Assembly (NCBI GenBank): GCA_024279035.1
Contig: JAJRSA010000013.1
Coordinates: forward strand, 1-64,000
Origin: Alphaproteobacteria bacterium
Lineage (GTDB): Bacteria > Pseudomonadota > Alphaproteobacteria > Micavibrionales > Micavibrionaceae
Reading direction: 5' to 3'
DNA length: 64,000 nt
Shown here: in pieces, positions 26,297-35,677 of the stretch
Layout: every line of letters starts with the position of its first letter
Numbering within the stretch: the first letter of the stretch is position 1
Notes under the pieces: generated by a model
Database searches by the model: none
What the model saw: only the letters and a program-made list of their open reading frames with translations
Told to the model about the DNA's origin: nothing
Program-made: the position numbers and the translations under genes

Positions 26297-28038
26297 GTTC
26301 TGTGCTGGCTAAAGATAAGAGTGTACCTATTCCAAAGAGGGTAAAAGCTCGTAAAAATGTGCAAACAGGGCGCTTCAAAGACCTTGATCCTGACAAATTG
26401 AGGGGTGGTTATTACACCTCTGAGCCTATCGCAAAGTGGTTATGTGAATGGGCAATTCAAACTAAAAATGACCGTATTTTAGAACCGAGTAGTGGTGATG
26501 GGGTTTTTATCGAAATGGCTGCTCGCCAGTTGCAAGAACTAGGAGCAACCCCTAAAAGTATCCTCCAACAAATTAAAGCTGTAGAAATTAACGAGGTTGA
26601 AGCTGGTAAAGTTTCGAAGCGTCTTGCAAGTGTATTGCATCGACCAGTCAATGGAACAGTTCAGCAAGGAGACTTTTTTGAGTGCTGGTCAAAATTGAAG
26701 GAACAAAAAGTTGATTGTGTCATTGGAAATCCGCCTTTTATTCGATATCAAAGCTTTCCAGAAAGTTCGCGCGATTTGGCAATGTCTATTATGGTAGATA
26801 GTGGTTTGAAGCCAAACCGATTGACCAATATTTGGGTTCCATTTGTTGTAGCTGCAATGGAATGTTTAAAGTCAGGCGGACGTCTTGCTATGGTACTTCC
26901 CGCTGAGTTGTTGCAAGTTAATTATGCTGCACAGCTACGCTCTTTTTTGAGTGATCGTTTTGAGAAAATAGATATTGTTGCATGTAATGATCTGTTCTTT
27001 GAGAAAGCACAGCAAGAAGTCGTTCTTTTACTGGCTGATGGTGCACTAGATAATACTAACAATAAAAATACTTGTCGTATGACGATGAGTGCAATGGATA
27101 GTGTTGACAAGATTATAAAATCTAAACCAGATCGGCTCATTGCAAAAGCGTCTCCAAAGAAAGTTTGTCACGATAGCGAGAAGTGGTTGAAGTATTTCTT
27201 GTCCGCGCGTGAAATTTCATTCATGCGGCGTTTACGAGAATCTAAAGATATAACCTCTTTATCAACATATGCATCTGTTGAAGTTGGTATCGTTACGGGA
27301 AAGAATCAGTTTTTTGTGGTGGATAAAAATCTGGTCGAACAATACAAGCTTGAAGACCATGTATTGCCACTTATTGGGCGTACTCGTCATTTAAAGGGGG
27401 CGATTTTATCAAAGAAAGAATGGAAGGAACATTCTGAAAACCAAGAAAAAGTGCACCTTTTCACGGTTGACCCTGAGTACAAACAGAAACTATCTGCAAG
27501 TGTAAAATCATATATTCAATATGGAGAAGAAGAAGGATTTCATACAGGGTATAAATGTTCCATTAGAGATCAGTGGTACAGCGTACCGTCTCTTTGGGTT
27601 CCTGATGCATTCTTCTTTCGTCAGATTTATGATTTTCCTCGGGTTGTATTGAATAAAACAAAGGCAACCTCAACAGATACCGTTCATAGGATGCGCTGTT
27701 TTGCACCTGTAAAGCAGATTGCTTCATCTTTATATACACATTTAACCGCTGCTTCCGCTGAGATAGAAGGACGCAGTTATGGTGGTGGTGTTTTGGAACT
27801 GGAACCAAATGAAGCTCGTCGCTTATTGATACCTCGTGATTTAGAAGGGGCACTACCTATTGAAGAGTGTGACCGTTTAATTCGGGCTGGGCGACTTCAA
27901 GATATTCTTGATGAAAATGATAAAAGAGTTCTAATAGAAAAGGTGGGGCTGAATGAAAGAGAATGCACTATGCTTCGTCAGATATGGGAAAAAATGAGAG
28001 ATCGGAGAATTTCCCGAAAAAAAAGTAAACGAACATAA
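26293..28038 (+). CDS. N6-adenine DNA methyltransferase
   Basis: A 581-aa enzyme with SAM-binding motif I EPSSGDG (residues 64-70) and catalytic motif IV GNPPF (145-149). A C-terminal half resembles TaqI-type target recognition (VGIVTGKNQFFVVDK). It has no visible nuclease motif, so it is either a stand-alone methylase or the protective partner of the next gene. It is preceded by the 37-aa ORF (overlap ATGA) and followed 13 bp later by the type IIG enzyme, all on one likely transcript. Confidence 0.88.
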   Translation: MSSVLAKDKSVPIPKRVKARKNVQTGRFKDLDPDKLRGGYYTSEPIAKWLCEWAIQTKNDRILEPSSGDGVFIEMAARQLQELGATPKSILQQIKAVEINEVEAGKVSKRLASVLHRPVNGTVQQGDFFECWSKLKEQKVDCVIGNPPFIRYQSFPESSRDLAMSIMVDSGLKPNRLTNIWVPFVVAAMECLKSGGRLAMVLPAELLQVNYAAQLRSFLSDRFEKIDIVACNDLFFEKAQQEVVLLLADGALDNTNNKNTCRMTMSAMDSVDKIIKSKPDRLIAKASPKKVCHDSEKWLKYFLSAREISFMRRLRESKDITSLSTYASVEVGIVTGKNQFFVVDKNLVEQYKLEDHVLPLIGRTRHLKGAILSKKEWKEHSENQEKVHLFTVDPEYKQKLSASVKSYIQYGEEEGFHTGYKCSIRDQWYSVPSLWVPDAFFFRQIYDFPRVVLNKTKATSTDTVHRMRCFAPVKQIASSLYTHLTAASAEIEGRSYGGGVLELEPNEARRLLIPRDLEGALPIEECDRLIRAGRLQDILDENDKRVLIEKVGLNERECTMLRQIWEKMRDRRISRKKSKRT

Positions 28039-28051
28039 GGACGGGGTTTAA

Positions 28052-31000
28052 ATGGGTGTTCCAGAAACAAAAGAAGAAGCGCTAGAACGAGTTCGCCAGA
28101 TTGTCAGCTCATTTAAAATTAATGAAGCATCCTATATCGCACCGAAATCAAAATATAATGAAACGCAAGTTCGAACAGATTATATAACACCTTTATTAGA
28201 AGCATTTGGGTGGGATGTTTATAACCACCTTAGTAAACCTCTTGATTTACGCGATGTATATGAAGAAGCCACTGTTGAGGTCGGAGAAGAAAAACTCTCT
28301 AAAAGACCAGATTATGAGCTTAGGGTGGCGCGTCAGAGAAAATATTTTATCGAGGCAAAAAAACCAAGTGTTAACATAGAAAAAGATATATCTTCTGCTT
28401 TTCAGGTAAGGCGTTACGGTTTCTCGGCAAGTTTGCCTATTTCTGTATTAACCAATTTCAAACAATTAGCAATATACGATTGTTATCACGTTCCGTCTGA
28501 CACTGACGAGGCACATGTTGCGCGCCTTGGCTTATATTCTTTCGAGGAGTTTGAAACAAAGTTTGATGAACTGTATGAGCGTATATCACGCGAAGCTGTA
28601 TTTTCAGGTTCTTTTGATAAAATTTATTTAACCGATTCACCAAAGCATGAAGTGCAGCAGTTTGATGGGCATTTTCTTAGGCAGGTGAGTGAATGGAGAA
28701 TATTGCTTGCGCAGGATATTCATGTAAAAAACAAAGGACTGTCTCCTGATGAACTGACTTACATTGTTCAACTTTTTCTGTCCCGTATTATTTTCCTTAG
28801 AATTTGTGAAGACAGGGACATTGAAAAATACCAAACTCTTAAAGCACTTGGTACGGCTAAAACTTTTGAATCGTTTATGTCTTTGCTTGAAGAGGCAGAT
28901 AACTTTTATGATTCTGGTTTATTCGACTTATTAATTGATAAGCGTATTGGAGTTGTGATTAGCAATGAAGTTCTTAGCCATATTATTGAAGAGCTTTACT
29001 ATCCGAAAAGCCCGTATACATTTGCTGTTGTTGAAGCGGGTGTTTTGGGCGAAATATATGAATTGTTTCTCGGCAAAGTAATAAAGATTGATGCTAACGG
29101 GAAAGTTGAAACTATTGAAAAACCTGAGGTTCGTGAAAGTGGTGGAGTGGTTCCAACTCCGCAGTTTATAGTCAATGATATCTTAGAGCGAACACTTATT
29201 CCTGCAATCAATGGAAAATCACCTGATGAGCTACAAAACTTTACTCTAGCTGATATTTGCTGTGGCTCAGGAGTGTTCTTACTAGGGGCATTTGATGTCT
29301 TATTAAATTATCACATTGATTGGTATATAAACCACGGTGAGGAAAATCATCAAGGTAAAATCTATGAGGTCAGCAAAGGACAATGGCGCTTAAATTTTGA
29401 AGAAAAAAGAAATATTCTACTGAACGTAATTCGAGGTGTTGATATTGATTCAAATGCTGTCGAAATTGCAAAGTTTAGTTTACTGCTTAAGCTTATTGAA
29501 GGAGAAACAGAAGAGAGCCTTAAAGCATTTGTTGAAGCAACAAAAGAAAAAGTTCTTCCGAAGCTTGACGATGCAATCCGTTTTGGAAATAGTTTAATAG
29601 AACACGAAGCATTGTCTTTTATAACTGACGGTTCTGATCTCGCAGATAAAATAAATCCATTTACATGGGGAGATGAATTTCCTGAAGAAATGAAAGTTGG
29701 TGGTTTTGACGTTATCGTTGGAAATCCACCTTATATTCGAATTCAAAATATGGTGAACTATTCACCAGAAGAAGTGGCATTATATCGCGATAAGTCATCA
29801 TCATATGATACCGCTAGGAGCGGTAATTTTGATAAATATACTTTGTTTATTGAGCGATCCCTTAACTTGATATCTGCTGAGGGGGTTGTGGGTTTAATTG
29901 TCCCAAATAAGTTCATGACTACCATGACAGGTGAAGCAGTCAGAGAGCTTATGACTGATCACAAATTTCTAAAAGAGATAGTACATTTTGGTGCGCTTCA
30001 AGTCTTTGGTCGAGAGACCGCCAATTACACATGTACACTAGTCTTAAATAAAACTGGAAATGATTGTTTCAGTTTTGAAAAAGTAGAAGACCTCGTAAAA
30101 TGGAAATATGGTGAAGCTGGGGCTTTGCAAACAATATCCTCAAATCAGATAAATAAAGAACCATGGGCTTTCTGTTCAGAATCAGCAAGTGTGATTTTTG
30201 ATAAATTGAACAATGAAAGTTCTGTTGTTATGGGTGGTAAAAACGGACTTGCAGATATTTTTGTAGGCGTACAAACAAGCAATGATTCTGTATATATTTT
30301 CACACCTAAAAGAGAAACTGCTGATCAAGTATTTTTCGATTGGAATGATCAGGAGTGGTGCATTGAAAGGGAATTACTTCGCCCCTGTCTACATGACGTT
30401 GCATTGGCTGCTTATGAAAAACCTAAAGCTAATAAATTCATGATTTTTCCATATCGTATTGAAGATGGTCGTGCGCACCTGATTCAGCCTGATGAAATGA
30501 AAACACATTTTCCTAACGCATGGTCTTATTTGAGCGCCAATAAAGAAGAGCTTGAAAAAAGGAATATCGTTGGTGGCAGTAAAACGGAACGTCAATGGTA
30601 TCAATTTGGGCGCTCACAGAGCCTTACAAAATTTACAGGCGCTAAAATTGTCTTACCAATTCTATCGCTAGAACCTAAATATGCGTTTGATGATCAAAAT
30701 ATTGTTGTTACAGGTGGAGGGAATGGTCCTTATTATCTTGTCTCTCCAAAAAGTGAGGAGATTACCGATCTCTATTTCTTATTAGCCATATTATGCCACC
30801 CTGTTAGTGAGGCAATGGTACGATCCAGAACCAGTGTCTTTGGCGGTGGCTATTATTCACATGGAAAACAGTTTATCGAACATTTACCCGTTCCATCATA
30901 TACATTAAAAGAGAAAGAAGAAATTGCTTCTCTTGTGCGTAAAGCAATAGATGTTAGTGCCGCTCGTGATAAAGCAATACTGCCTAGAGATATAACAAAG

Positions 31001-31114
31001 CTGGAACGCATTTTCAAGCAGCTAAAAAACCGTATTGAACAACAAGTCACATCATTGTACGGGTTAACGGATGAGGAAATGATATCTGTTCGAGATGTGC
31101 CTATTCCATCTTAG
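28052..31114 (+). CDS. Type IIG restriction-modification enzyme (Eco57I-like)
   Basis: A 1020-aa fusion enzyme. The N-terminal nuclease domain has a PD-(D/E)XK-type signature: P86-D87 in KRPDYELRV, then E101-x-K103 in FIEAKK. The helical middle leads to the methyltransferase, with motif I CCGSGVF (from residue 404) and motif IV GNPPYIRI (from 557). The C-terminal part is a target recognition domain. Such proteins both cut and methylate. Whether it needs the upstream methylase is unknown. A gap of about 130 bp separates it from the SIR2 gene. Confidence 0.9.
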   Translation: MGVPETKEEALERVRQIVSSFKINEASYIAPKSKYNETQVRTDYITPLLEAFGWDVYNHLSKPLDLRDVYEEATVEVGEEKLSKRPDYELRVARQRKYFIEAKKPSVNIEKDISSAFQVRRYGFSASLPISVLTNFKQLAIYDCYHVPSDTDEAHVARLGLYSFEEFETKFDELYERISREAVFSGSFDKIYLTDSPKHEVQQFDGHFLRQVSEWRILLAQDIHVKNKGLSPDELTYIVQLFLSRIIFLRICEDRDIEKYQTLKALGTAKTFESFMSLLEEADNFYDSGLFDLLIDKRIGVVISNEVLSHIIEELYYPKSPYTFAVVEAGVLGEIYELFLGKVIKIDANGKVETIEKPEVRESGGVVPTPQFIVNDILERTLIPAINGKSPDELQNFTLADICCGSGVFLLGAFDVLLNYHIDWYINHGEENHQGKIYEVSKGQWRLNFEEKRNILLNVIRGVDIDSNAVEIAKFSLLLKLIEGETEESLKAFVEATKEKVLPKLDDAIRFGNSLIEHEALSFITDGSDLADKINPFTWGDEFPEEMKVGGFDVIVGNPPYIRIQNMVNYSPEEVALYRDKSSSYDTARSGNFDKYTLFIERSLNLISAEGVVGLIVPNKFMTTMTGEAVRELMTDHKFLKEIVHFGALQVFGRETANYTCTLVLNKTGNDCFSFEKVEDLVKWKYGEAGALQTISSNQINKEPWAFCSESASVIFDKLNNESSVVMGGKNGLADIFVGVQTSNDSVYIFTPKRETADQVFFDWNDQEWCIERELLRPCLHDVALAAYEKPKANKFMIFPYRIEDGRAHLIQPDEMKTHFPNAWSYLSANKEELEKRNIVGGSKTERQWYQFGRSQSLTKFTGAKIVLPILSLEPKYAFDDQNIVVTGGGNGPYYLVSPKSEEITDLYFLLAILCHPVSEAMVRSRTSVFGGGYYSHGKQFIEHLPVPSYTLKEKEEIASLVRKAIDVSAARDKAILPRDITKLERIFKQLKNRIEQQVTSLYGLTDEEMISVRDVPIPS

Positions 31115-31247
31115 TTTTCTTTAGAAGATTACGAGCACTCCATGAGTTAATAGCGCAAGATGATGAGCTTATATTTGAATTTAGTAAAAGTAAATCTGAT
31201 ATTTCGTAAAGTAAATAATGACTGAAAAAGTTAAATGGTGAATAACA

Positions 31248-32414
31248 ATGGATGAATTTGAAGAACAGCTAGAAAGCCTAAAACAACATATTCTCGACTC
31301 TAGTCGTCAAAACTGGCTATTTGGTGCAGGAATAAGTTTCGATGCAAATATTCCCTTGATGTACCCTTTGACTGAACGTGTAAATGCACTAATAGAAACA
31401 TCAGAAAATGAAGATGACAAACTAATTATTGAGGCGTTGAAAGCTGAGCTGAATGATGATTGTCACGTAGAACACTATTTAAGTCATCTGGGTGATTTGA
31501 TCGCATTGTCTGAAAGGTCAAGAAGTGGGGAAGTTTCTTTAAACGGCTCAAGTTTTTCACTAGAGAAGTTAAATCATTGCTATAGAAAAATTGTGAAATC
31601 AATTGGCGAGACAGTTAGATATGGATATAAAGACGATGATAACGTTGGAACCATTGAAAAATCTATAGTCGGTATTGAGTCTCATATAAATTTTATTCAG
31701 GCTCTATTTAAGAATAAGGCAAATTTAGAAAGACGGTCATCAATTAATTTCTTTACAACTAATTATGACACGCTTTTAGAGGATGCCTTGGCACTTAATA
31801 AAATTGATGTTGTTGATGGGTTTTCTGGCGGAGCAATGGGGTTTTGGAATGCAGAATTCGAGTTTTCACCGAAGAAAAATAGGGTTGCTACATGCTCGCT
31901 GTTTAAATTACATGGCTCAGTTGATTGGCACGGTGATTCAGAACACGGATTAGTCAGGGCTAGATATGGAACGAAATATCTTTCAGATGCAGGGGATATC
32001 ATGATCTATCCTCAAGCAACAAAGTATGTAGAAACACAGAAAGACCCATTTGCTACATTATTCTCTGGATTAAGAATGACTATAAAAACAGGCGGACAAA
32101 ATGTGCTGATCGTTTGTGGGTATAGTTTTGGTGATGAGCATATAAATTCTGAAATTGAACATTGTCTGAATGATGAAAATAATAAAACAACAGTAATTGC
32201 CTTTACAGATGAAAAACCGATAAATAATATAAAGATCAATCAAACTCTTGATCGTTGGTTATTGGATAATAAATTTGGTGAGCGTATTTTTGTTGCAGGA
32301 AAAAATGGTCTTTACAACAATTCGTTAGTTCCGTTAACCCCAGAAGAAGACAAACAATTTGAATGGTGGACATTTTCGGGATTGATCAACTTTTTAGAAA
32401 CAGGAGAAGTGTAA
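31248..32414 (+). CDS. SIR2-family NADase-like defence protein
   Basis: A 388-aa protein with the SIR2 Rossmann features GAGIS (26-30), TTNYD (170-174) and the catalytic-His motif KLHGS (H222), ending its core with VCGYSFGDEHIN. Bacterial SIR2 proteins of this sort cleave NAD+ upon phage sensing and cause growth arrest. Its TAA shares one base with the ATG of the HerA gene, so the two are made together. A SIR2 + HerA pair is a known two-gene anti-phage system (called Nezha in some work). Key residues are intact. Confidence 0.88.
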   Translation: MDEFEEQLESLKQHILDSSRQNWLFGAGISFDANIPLMYPLTERVNALIETSENEDDKLIIEALKAELNDDCHVEHYLSHLGDLIALSERSRSGEVSLNGSSFSLEKLNHCYRKIVKSIGETVRYGYKDDDNVGTIEKSIVGIESHINFIQALFKNKANLERRSSINFFTTNYDTLLEDALALNKIDVVDGFSGGAMGFWNAEFEFSPKKNRVATCSLFKLHGSVDWHGDSEHGLVRARYGTKYLSDAGDIMIYPQATKYVETQKDPFATLFSGLRMTIKTGGQNVLIVCGYSFGDEHINSEIEHCLNDENNKTTVIAFTDEKPINNIKINQTLDRWLLDNKFGERIFVAGKNGLYNNSLVPLTPEEDKQFEWWTFSGLINFLETGEV

Positions 32415-34225
32415 TGTCTGAATTATTTTCTCCGAGATCAGAGCTTAAAATTGGTCGAATAGTTGAAGTTAGTGGTAACAGTTTACGTATTGAACTGGAT
32501 GACGATATTAATGAGTTAGTCAGGGCTGTTGACGGGAAAAATTATCCTATTGGTCAAATAGGCAGCGTTATTAAAATCCATTTTGGCAGAAAGGTATTAT
32601 TCGCTTTCGTAAGATTACTTAGAATGCGCTCAGAAGTACTAGATGGTGCAGAAGACACTCAGATTAGCCCTAGTGATGATGCTAGGTTATTAGAAGCTGA
32701 TTTATTTGGGCAGGGTACTTGGTCTCAGGCTTCCGAAAAATTGAATTTTACTCGCGGAGTAGAAACGTATCCCCTGCCTTTGCAACAAGCCTTTCTCTGT
32801 TTGAATAAAGAGTTGGAGTCTGTCTACAAAGCCGCCGAATATAATGCTGCTGAAACATCTATTAGCCCAATGGTTCCAATTGGCAATTATGTGGGAAGTA
32901 ATAATGCCATTTGTCGCGCAAACATAGATAAATTGTTTGGTCATCATTTTGCAATTCTTGGATCAACTGGTTCTGGAAAATCGGGAACCGTGGCTTCGCT
33001 TTTACATTCAATTCTTGATTACGAGCATGATTCAAAAAAACTTAAGCCAAGAATTATCATTATTGATCCTCATGGAGAATACGCAAAAGCATTTGGTGAT
33101 AGTGCCCTTGTTTACAGGGCTTACAATGATGCCTCTGCCACAGAAACAGATGGCGAGTTACTAAAACTCCCTTACTGGTTAATGTCTAGCGATGAATTGC
33201 GATCCCTCGTTATAGGTAAGACTGAATTTGAGGCTACTTCACAAAATAATATTATTTATGAGGGTATTTCGTATGCCAGACAAGTACAAGCAAGTTTAAT
33301 TAAGGATATTGGTGATAACCCATTAGGAGGGATTAATGCTGAACGAGAAGATGATGTTGATGAAGATAAGGTATTAAATTTTGATCGAGATAAACCTGTA
33401 CCATTTAAGCTTACTCAGTTTGAAAAACATATAGATAAAGTACAAGGTCGTAAACTTGGGAAAACGGATAACATGGCTCCTTCTTCATCAGAAAGGGGAC
33501 GCATTGATAAAATACTAAAGAAGCTAAGAATATTGCAAGCTAACCCGCAACTTAAATTTCTCATGGAAGACTTTTCAGAGAATGCACCAACTTTACAGGA
33601 TGTGCTAAATCAATTCATTGGGGAGTCAGAAGGAAAGCATATCAGAATAATTGATATTTCTGGTTTGCCAAATGAGGTTGCAGGGCCTTTGACTGCCTTA
33701 ATTGCAAGGCTTCTGTTCCAGTATAAATTATGGCAAACAAAAGACGAGCGAAAAAAAGATCCTGTTTTATTTATATGCGAAGAAGCTCATAGATATGTCC
33801 CAAATCATGGTGAAGCTCAATACAAAGAGGCTCAGGAAGCAATAAGACGCATTGCTAAAGAAGGGAGAAAATACGGACTTGGACTAGGGCTTATTTCACA
33901 GCGTCCTTCTGATGTTGAGAGTACTGTTCTTTCACAGTGTAACTCATGGATAGTTCTGAGGCTTACAAATTCAGGAGATCAGGAGCATGTGGCAAAGTTC
34001 CTGCCTGACAGTCTCAGCGGCTTAACAAAAATGTTACCCGCTTTAACACGTAGAGAAGCTATTTTTGTGGGGGAAGCAGCAGCACTTCCTAGCCGTATCC
34101 GAATTCAAAAACTACCTGACAACAAACTGCCAGATTCTAATGACATTAGTTTTTCAGAAGGATGGTTAAATGATCCAATGGATGAAGATGAATTAAAATC
34201 TATAGTTGATAGATGGTGTGGATGA
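32414..34225 (+). CDS. HerA-like hexameric ATPase
   Basis: A 603-aa ATPase of the HerA/FtsK superfamily. An N-terminal beta-barrel (HAS-barrel-like, from KIGRIVEVSGNSLRI) precedes Walker A GSTGSGKS (183-190), Walker B LFICEEAH (about 452-459) and a C-terminal sensor region SQRPSDVESTVLSQC. I chose ATG 32414, overlapping the SIR2 stop; the open frame begins 17 codons earlier, inside SIR2. In SIR2-HerA systems HerA forms the ring that scaffolds and regulates the NADase. Confidence 0.9.
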   Translation: MSELFSPRSELKIGRIVEVSGNSLRIELDDDINELVRAVDGKNYPIGQIGSVIKIHFGRKVLFAFVRLLRMRSEVLDGAEDTQISPSDDARLLEADLFGQGTWSQASEKLNFTRGVETYPLPLQQAFLCLNKELESVYKAAEYNAAETSISPMVPIGNYVGSNNAICRANIDKLFGHHFAILGSTGSGKSGTVASLLHSILDYEHDSKKLKPRIIIIDPHGEYAKAFGDSALVYRAYNDASATETDGELLKLPYWLMSSDELRSLVIGKTEFEATSQNNIIYEGISYARQVQASLIKDIGDNPLGGINAEREDDVDEDKVLNFDRDKPVPFKLTQFEKHIDKVQGRKLGKTDNMAPSSSERGRIDKILKKLRILQANPQLKFLMEDFSENAPTLQDVLNQFIGESEGKHIRIIDISGLPNEVAGPLTALIARLLFQYKLWQTKDERKKDPVLFICEEAHRYVPNHGEAQYKEAQEAIRRIAKEGRKYGLGLGLISQRPSDVESTVLSQCNSWIVLRLTNSGDQEHVAKFLPDSLSGLTKMLPALTRREAIFVGEAAALPSRIRIQKLPDNKLPDSNDISFSEGWLNDPMDEDELKSIVDRWCG

Positions 34226-34265
34226 ATTGGCTACAAATGCTTAAAACATTATAAATAAAAACTAC

Positions 34266-34289
34266 CTAGCTAGTTTACTGGTTAGCTAG
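34266..34289. promoter_or_regulatory. CTAGCTA inverted repeat upstream of the split nuclease gene
   Basis: CTAGCTAG...TTAGCTAG form a hairpin or operator-sized palindrome in the 81-bp gap between the HerA gene and the nuclease gene. No T-run follows. It may regulate, or partly insulate, the downstream gene. Confidence 0.35.
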
Positions 34290-34517
34290 CATCAAAGGAA
34301 AAACTAATGCCTCTTTATCAAATTACCGACGATGTACTTTCCCCGCTAGTATCTACTAGCTTTCAGGAGGAAAACCTTTGGGAAAGACGTGATCTACAAC
34401 GTCTGTTAAGAGCTAATATTGAAGTTATTGCTGCTGATGTGATGGTGATATGTACTGGTCTACTAGAACCGGACACTTTAATGAGAGACAATAACCGTCA
34501 AACATTAAGGTGTCATT

Positions 34518-34808
34518 ATGAGTCAGAAACGCACATACAAGCAATATTCTAAAGAGTATAAAGATGAAGCGGTCGCGTTGGTTCGAGAGCAAGGTTACTC
34601 AGTGCCAGAGGCTGCGAAATCATTGGGTATTGCCAGCAATATGCTGTATCGCTGGAAGGATCAGATCGAAGCACAACTTGAGGGTAAGGAATTGACGGTG
34701 GATGAGCGCAATGAATTAAAGCAGCTGCGTAAAGAAGTGAAGGACTTGCGCATGGAAAAAGAGATTTTAAAAAAAGCCAGTGCCTTCTTCGCGAAAGAAA
34801 TGAAGTAA
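34518..34808 (+). CDS. IS3 transposase OrfA
   Basis: A 96-aa DNA-binding subunit with the HTH_Tnp_1 pattern (YSKEYKDEAVALVREQGYSV, then AAKSLGIASNMLYRWKDQ) and a C-terminal leucine-zipper-like helix. At 34769-34775 seven A followed by G form a slippery site (A AAA AAA G in this frame), where a -1 shift leads into orfB to give the full OrfAB transposase, as in the IS3 family generally. Confidence 0.93.
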   Translation: MSQKRTYKQYSKEYKDEAVALVREQGYSVPEAAKSLGIASNMLYRWKDQIEAQLEGKELTVDERNELKQLRKEVKDLRMEKEILKKASAFFAKEMK

Positions 34809-34834
34809 AGTTTGACTTTATTAAAGACAAATCG

Positions 34835-35677
34835 GTGCGGTTTCCAGTGCGCAAGCTGTGTGAAGTTCTGCAGGTGAGTAGCTCGGCCTATTATGCTTGG
34901 AGAAAGCGCCCAGGACAGCTGATTGGTGCTGAAGTGCTGCATCTTCATCGTCGAATGAAAGCACTGTTTGAGCAGAGTCGTGAGAGCCTTGGTAATCGTG
35001 AAATGATGAAGAAATTACGTGAGGAAGGGTTTCAAATTGGCCGCTACAAAGTGCGTAGCTTGATGGCAAAACTAAATTTAGTCGTGAGACAACGCGTCGC
35101 CTACAAGGTAACAACCAAACGCAAACACAGCGATGCCGTCGCTGCTAACTTGCTGAATCAGAATTTCAACCCTGTCGGAGTCAATCAGATTTGGGCTGGT
35201 GATATCACCTATTTGAAAACAGGTGAAGGCTGGATGTACTTGGCGATCATCATGGATTTATATTCACGCCGCATTGTCGGTTGGGCCATCAGTAAACGCA
35301 TGACGACAGGCTTGATCTGCCAAGCGATGATCATGGCTTATAACTTGAGGCAGCCGCCAAGAGGGCTGGTCTTTCATAGTGACCGTGGCTCCCAATATAC
35401 GAGTAAACAGCACCGGAAACTATTGAAGTCTTACGGCGTACGATCAAGCATGGGCGATGTGGGTGCGTGTTGGGACAATGCGGTGGTAGAACGTTTTTTC
35501 GGAAGTCTTAAGCACGACTGGATATTTAAAATCGCTCAACCAACCCGTGAGCATATGAAAAATGATGTGGCTGCTTACATGAGATATTACAACCTTGTAA
35601 GACTGCATTCTACGAACGGTGATCAGTCACCCATTAACTATGAAAATTCTCTAGAAAAAGTGTCCGGTTTGGGTTGA
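34835..35677 (+). CDS. IS3 transposase OrfB (catalytic domain)
   Basis: A 280-aa DDE integrase-type domain. The first catalytic Asp is in WAGDITYLKTGEGWMYLA, the second in VFHSDRGSQY, and the Glu in CWDNAVVERFFGSLK. The start given is a GTG; the frame is open back to the slippery site at 34769, so the natural product is probably the OrfAB fusion. No frameshift or stop damages it. Confidence 0.94.
   Translation: MRFPVRKLCEVLQVSSSAYYAWRKRPGQLIGAEVLHLHRRMKALFEQSRESLGNREMMKKLREEGFQIGRYKVRSLMAKLNLVVRQRVAYKVTTKRKHSDAVAANLLNQNFNPVGVNQIWAGDITYLKTGEGWMYLAIIMDLYSRRIVGWAISKRMTTGLICQAMIMAYNLRQPPRGLVFHSDRGSQYTSKQHRKLLKSYGVRSSMGDVGACWDNAVVERFFGSLKHDWIFKIAQPTREHMKNDVAAYMRYYNLVRLHSTNGDQSPINYENSLEKVSGLG

Noticed and set aside
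31115-31247. Short protein-like stretch ELIAQDDELIFEFSKSK between the type IIG and SIR2 genes
   Set aside because: No start codon or ribosome site in frame; at most a remnant, too short to support.
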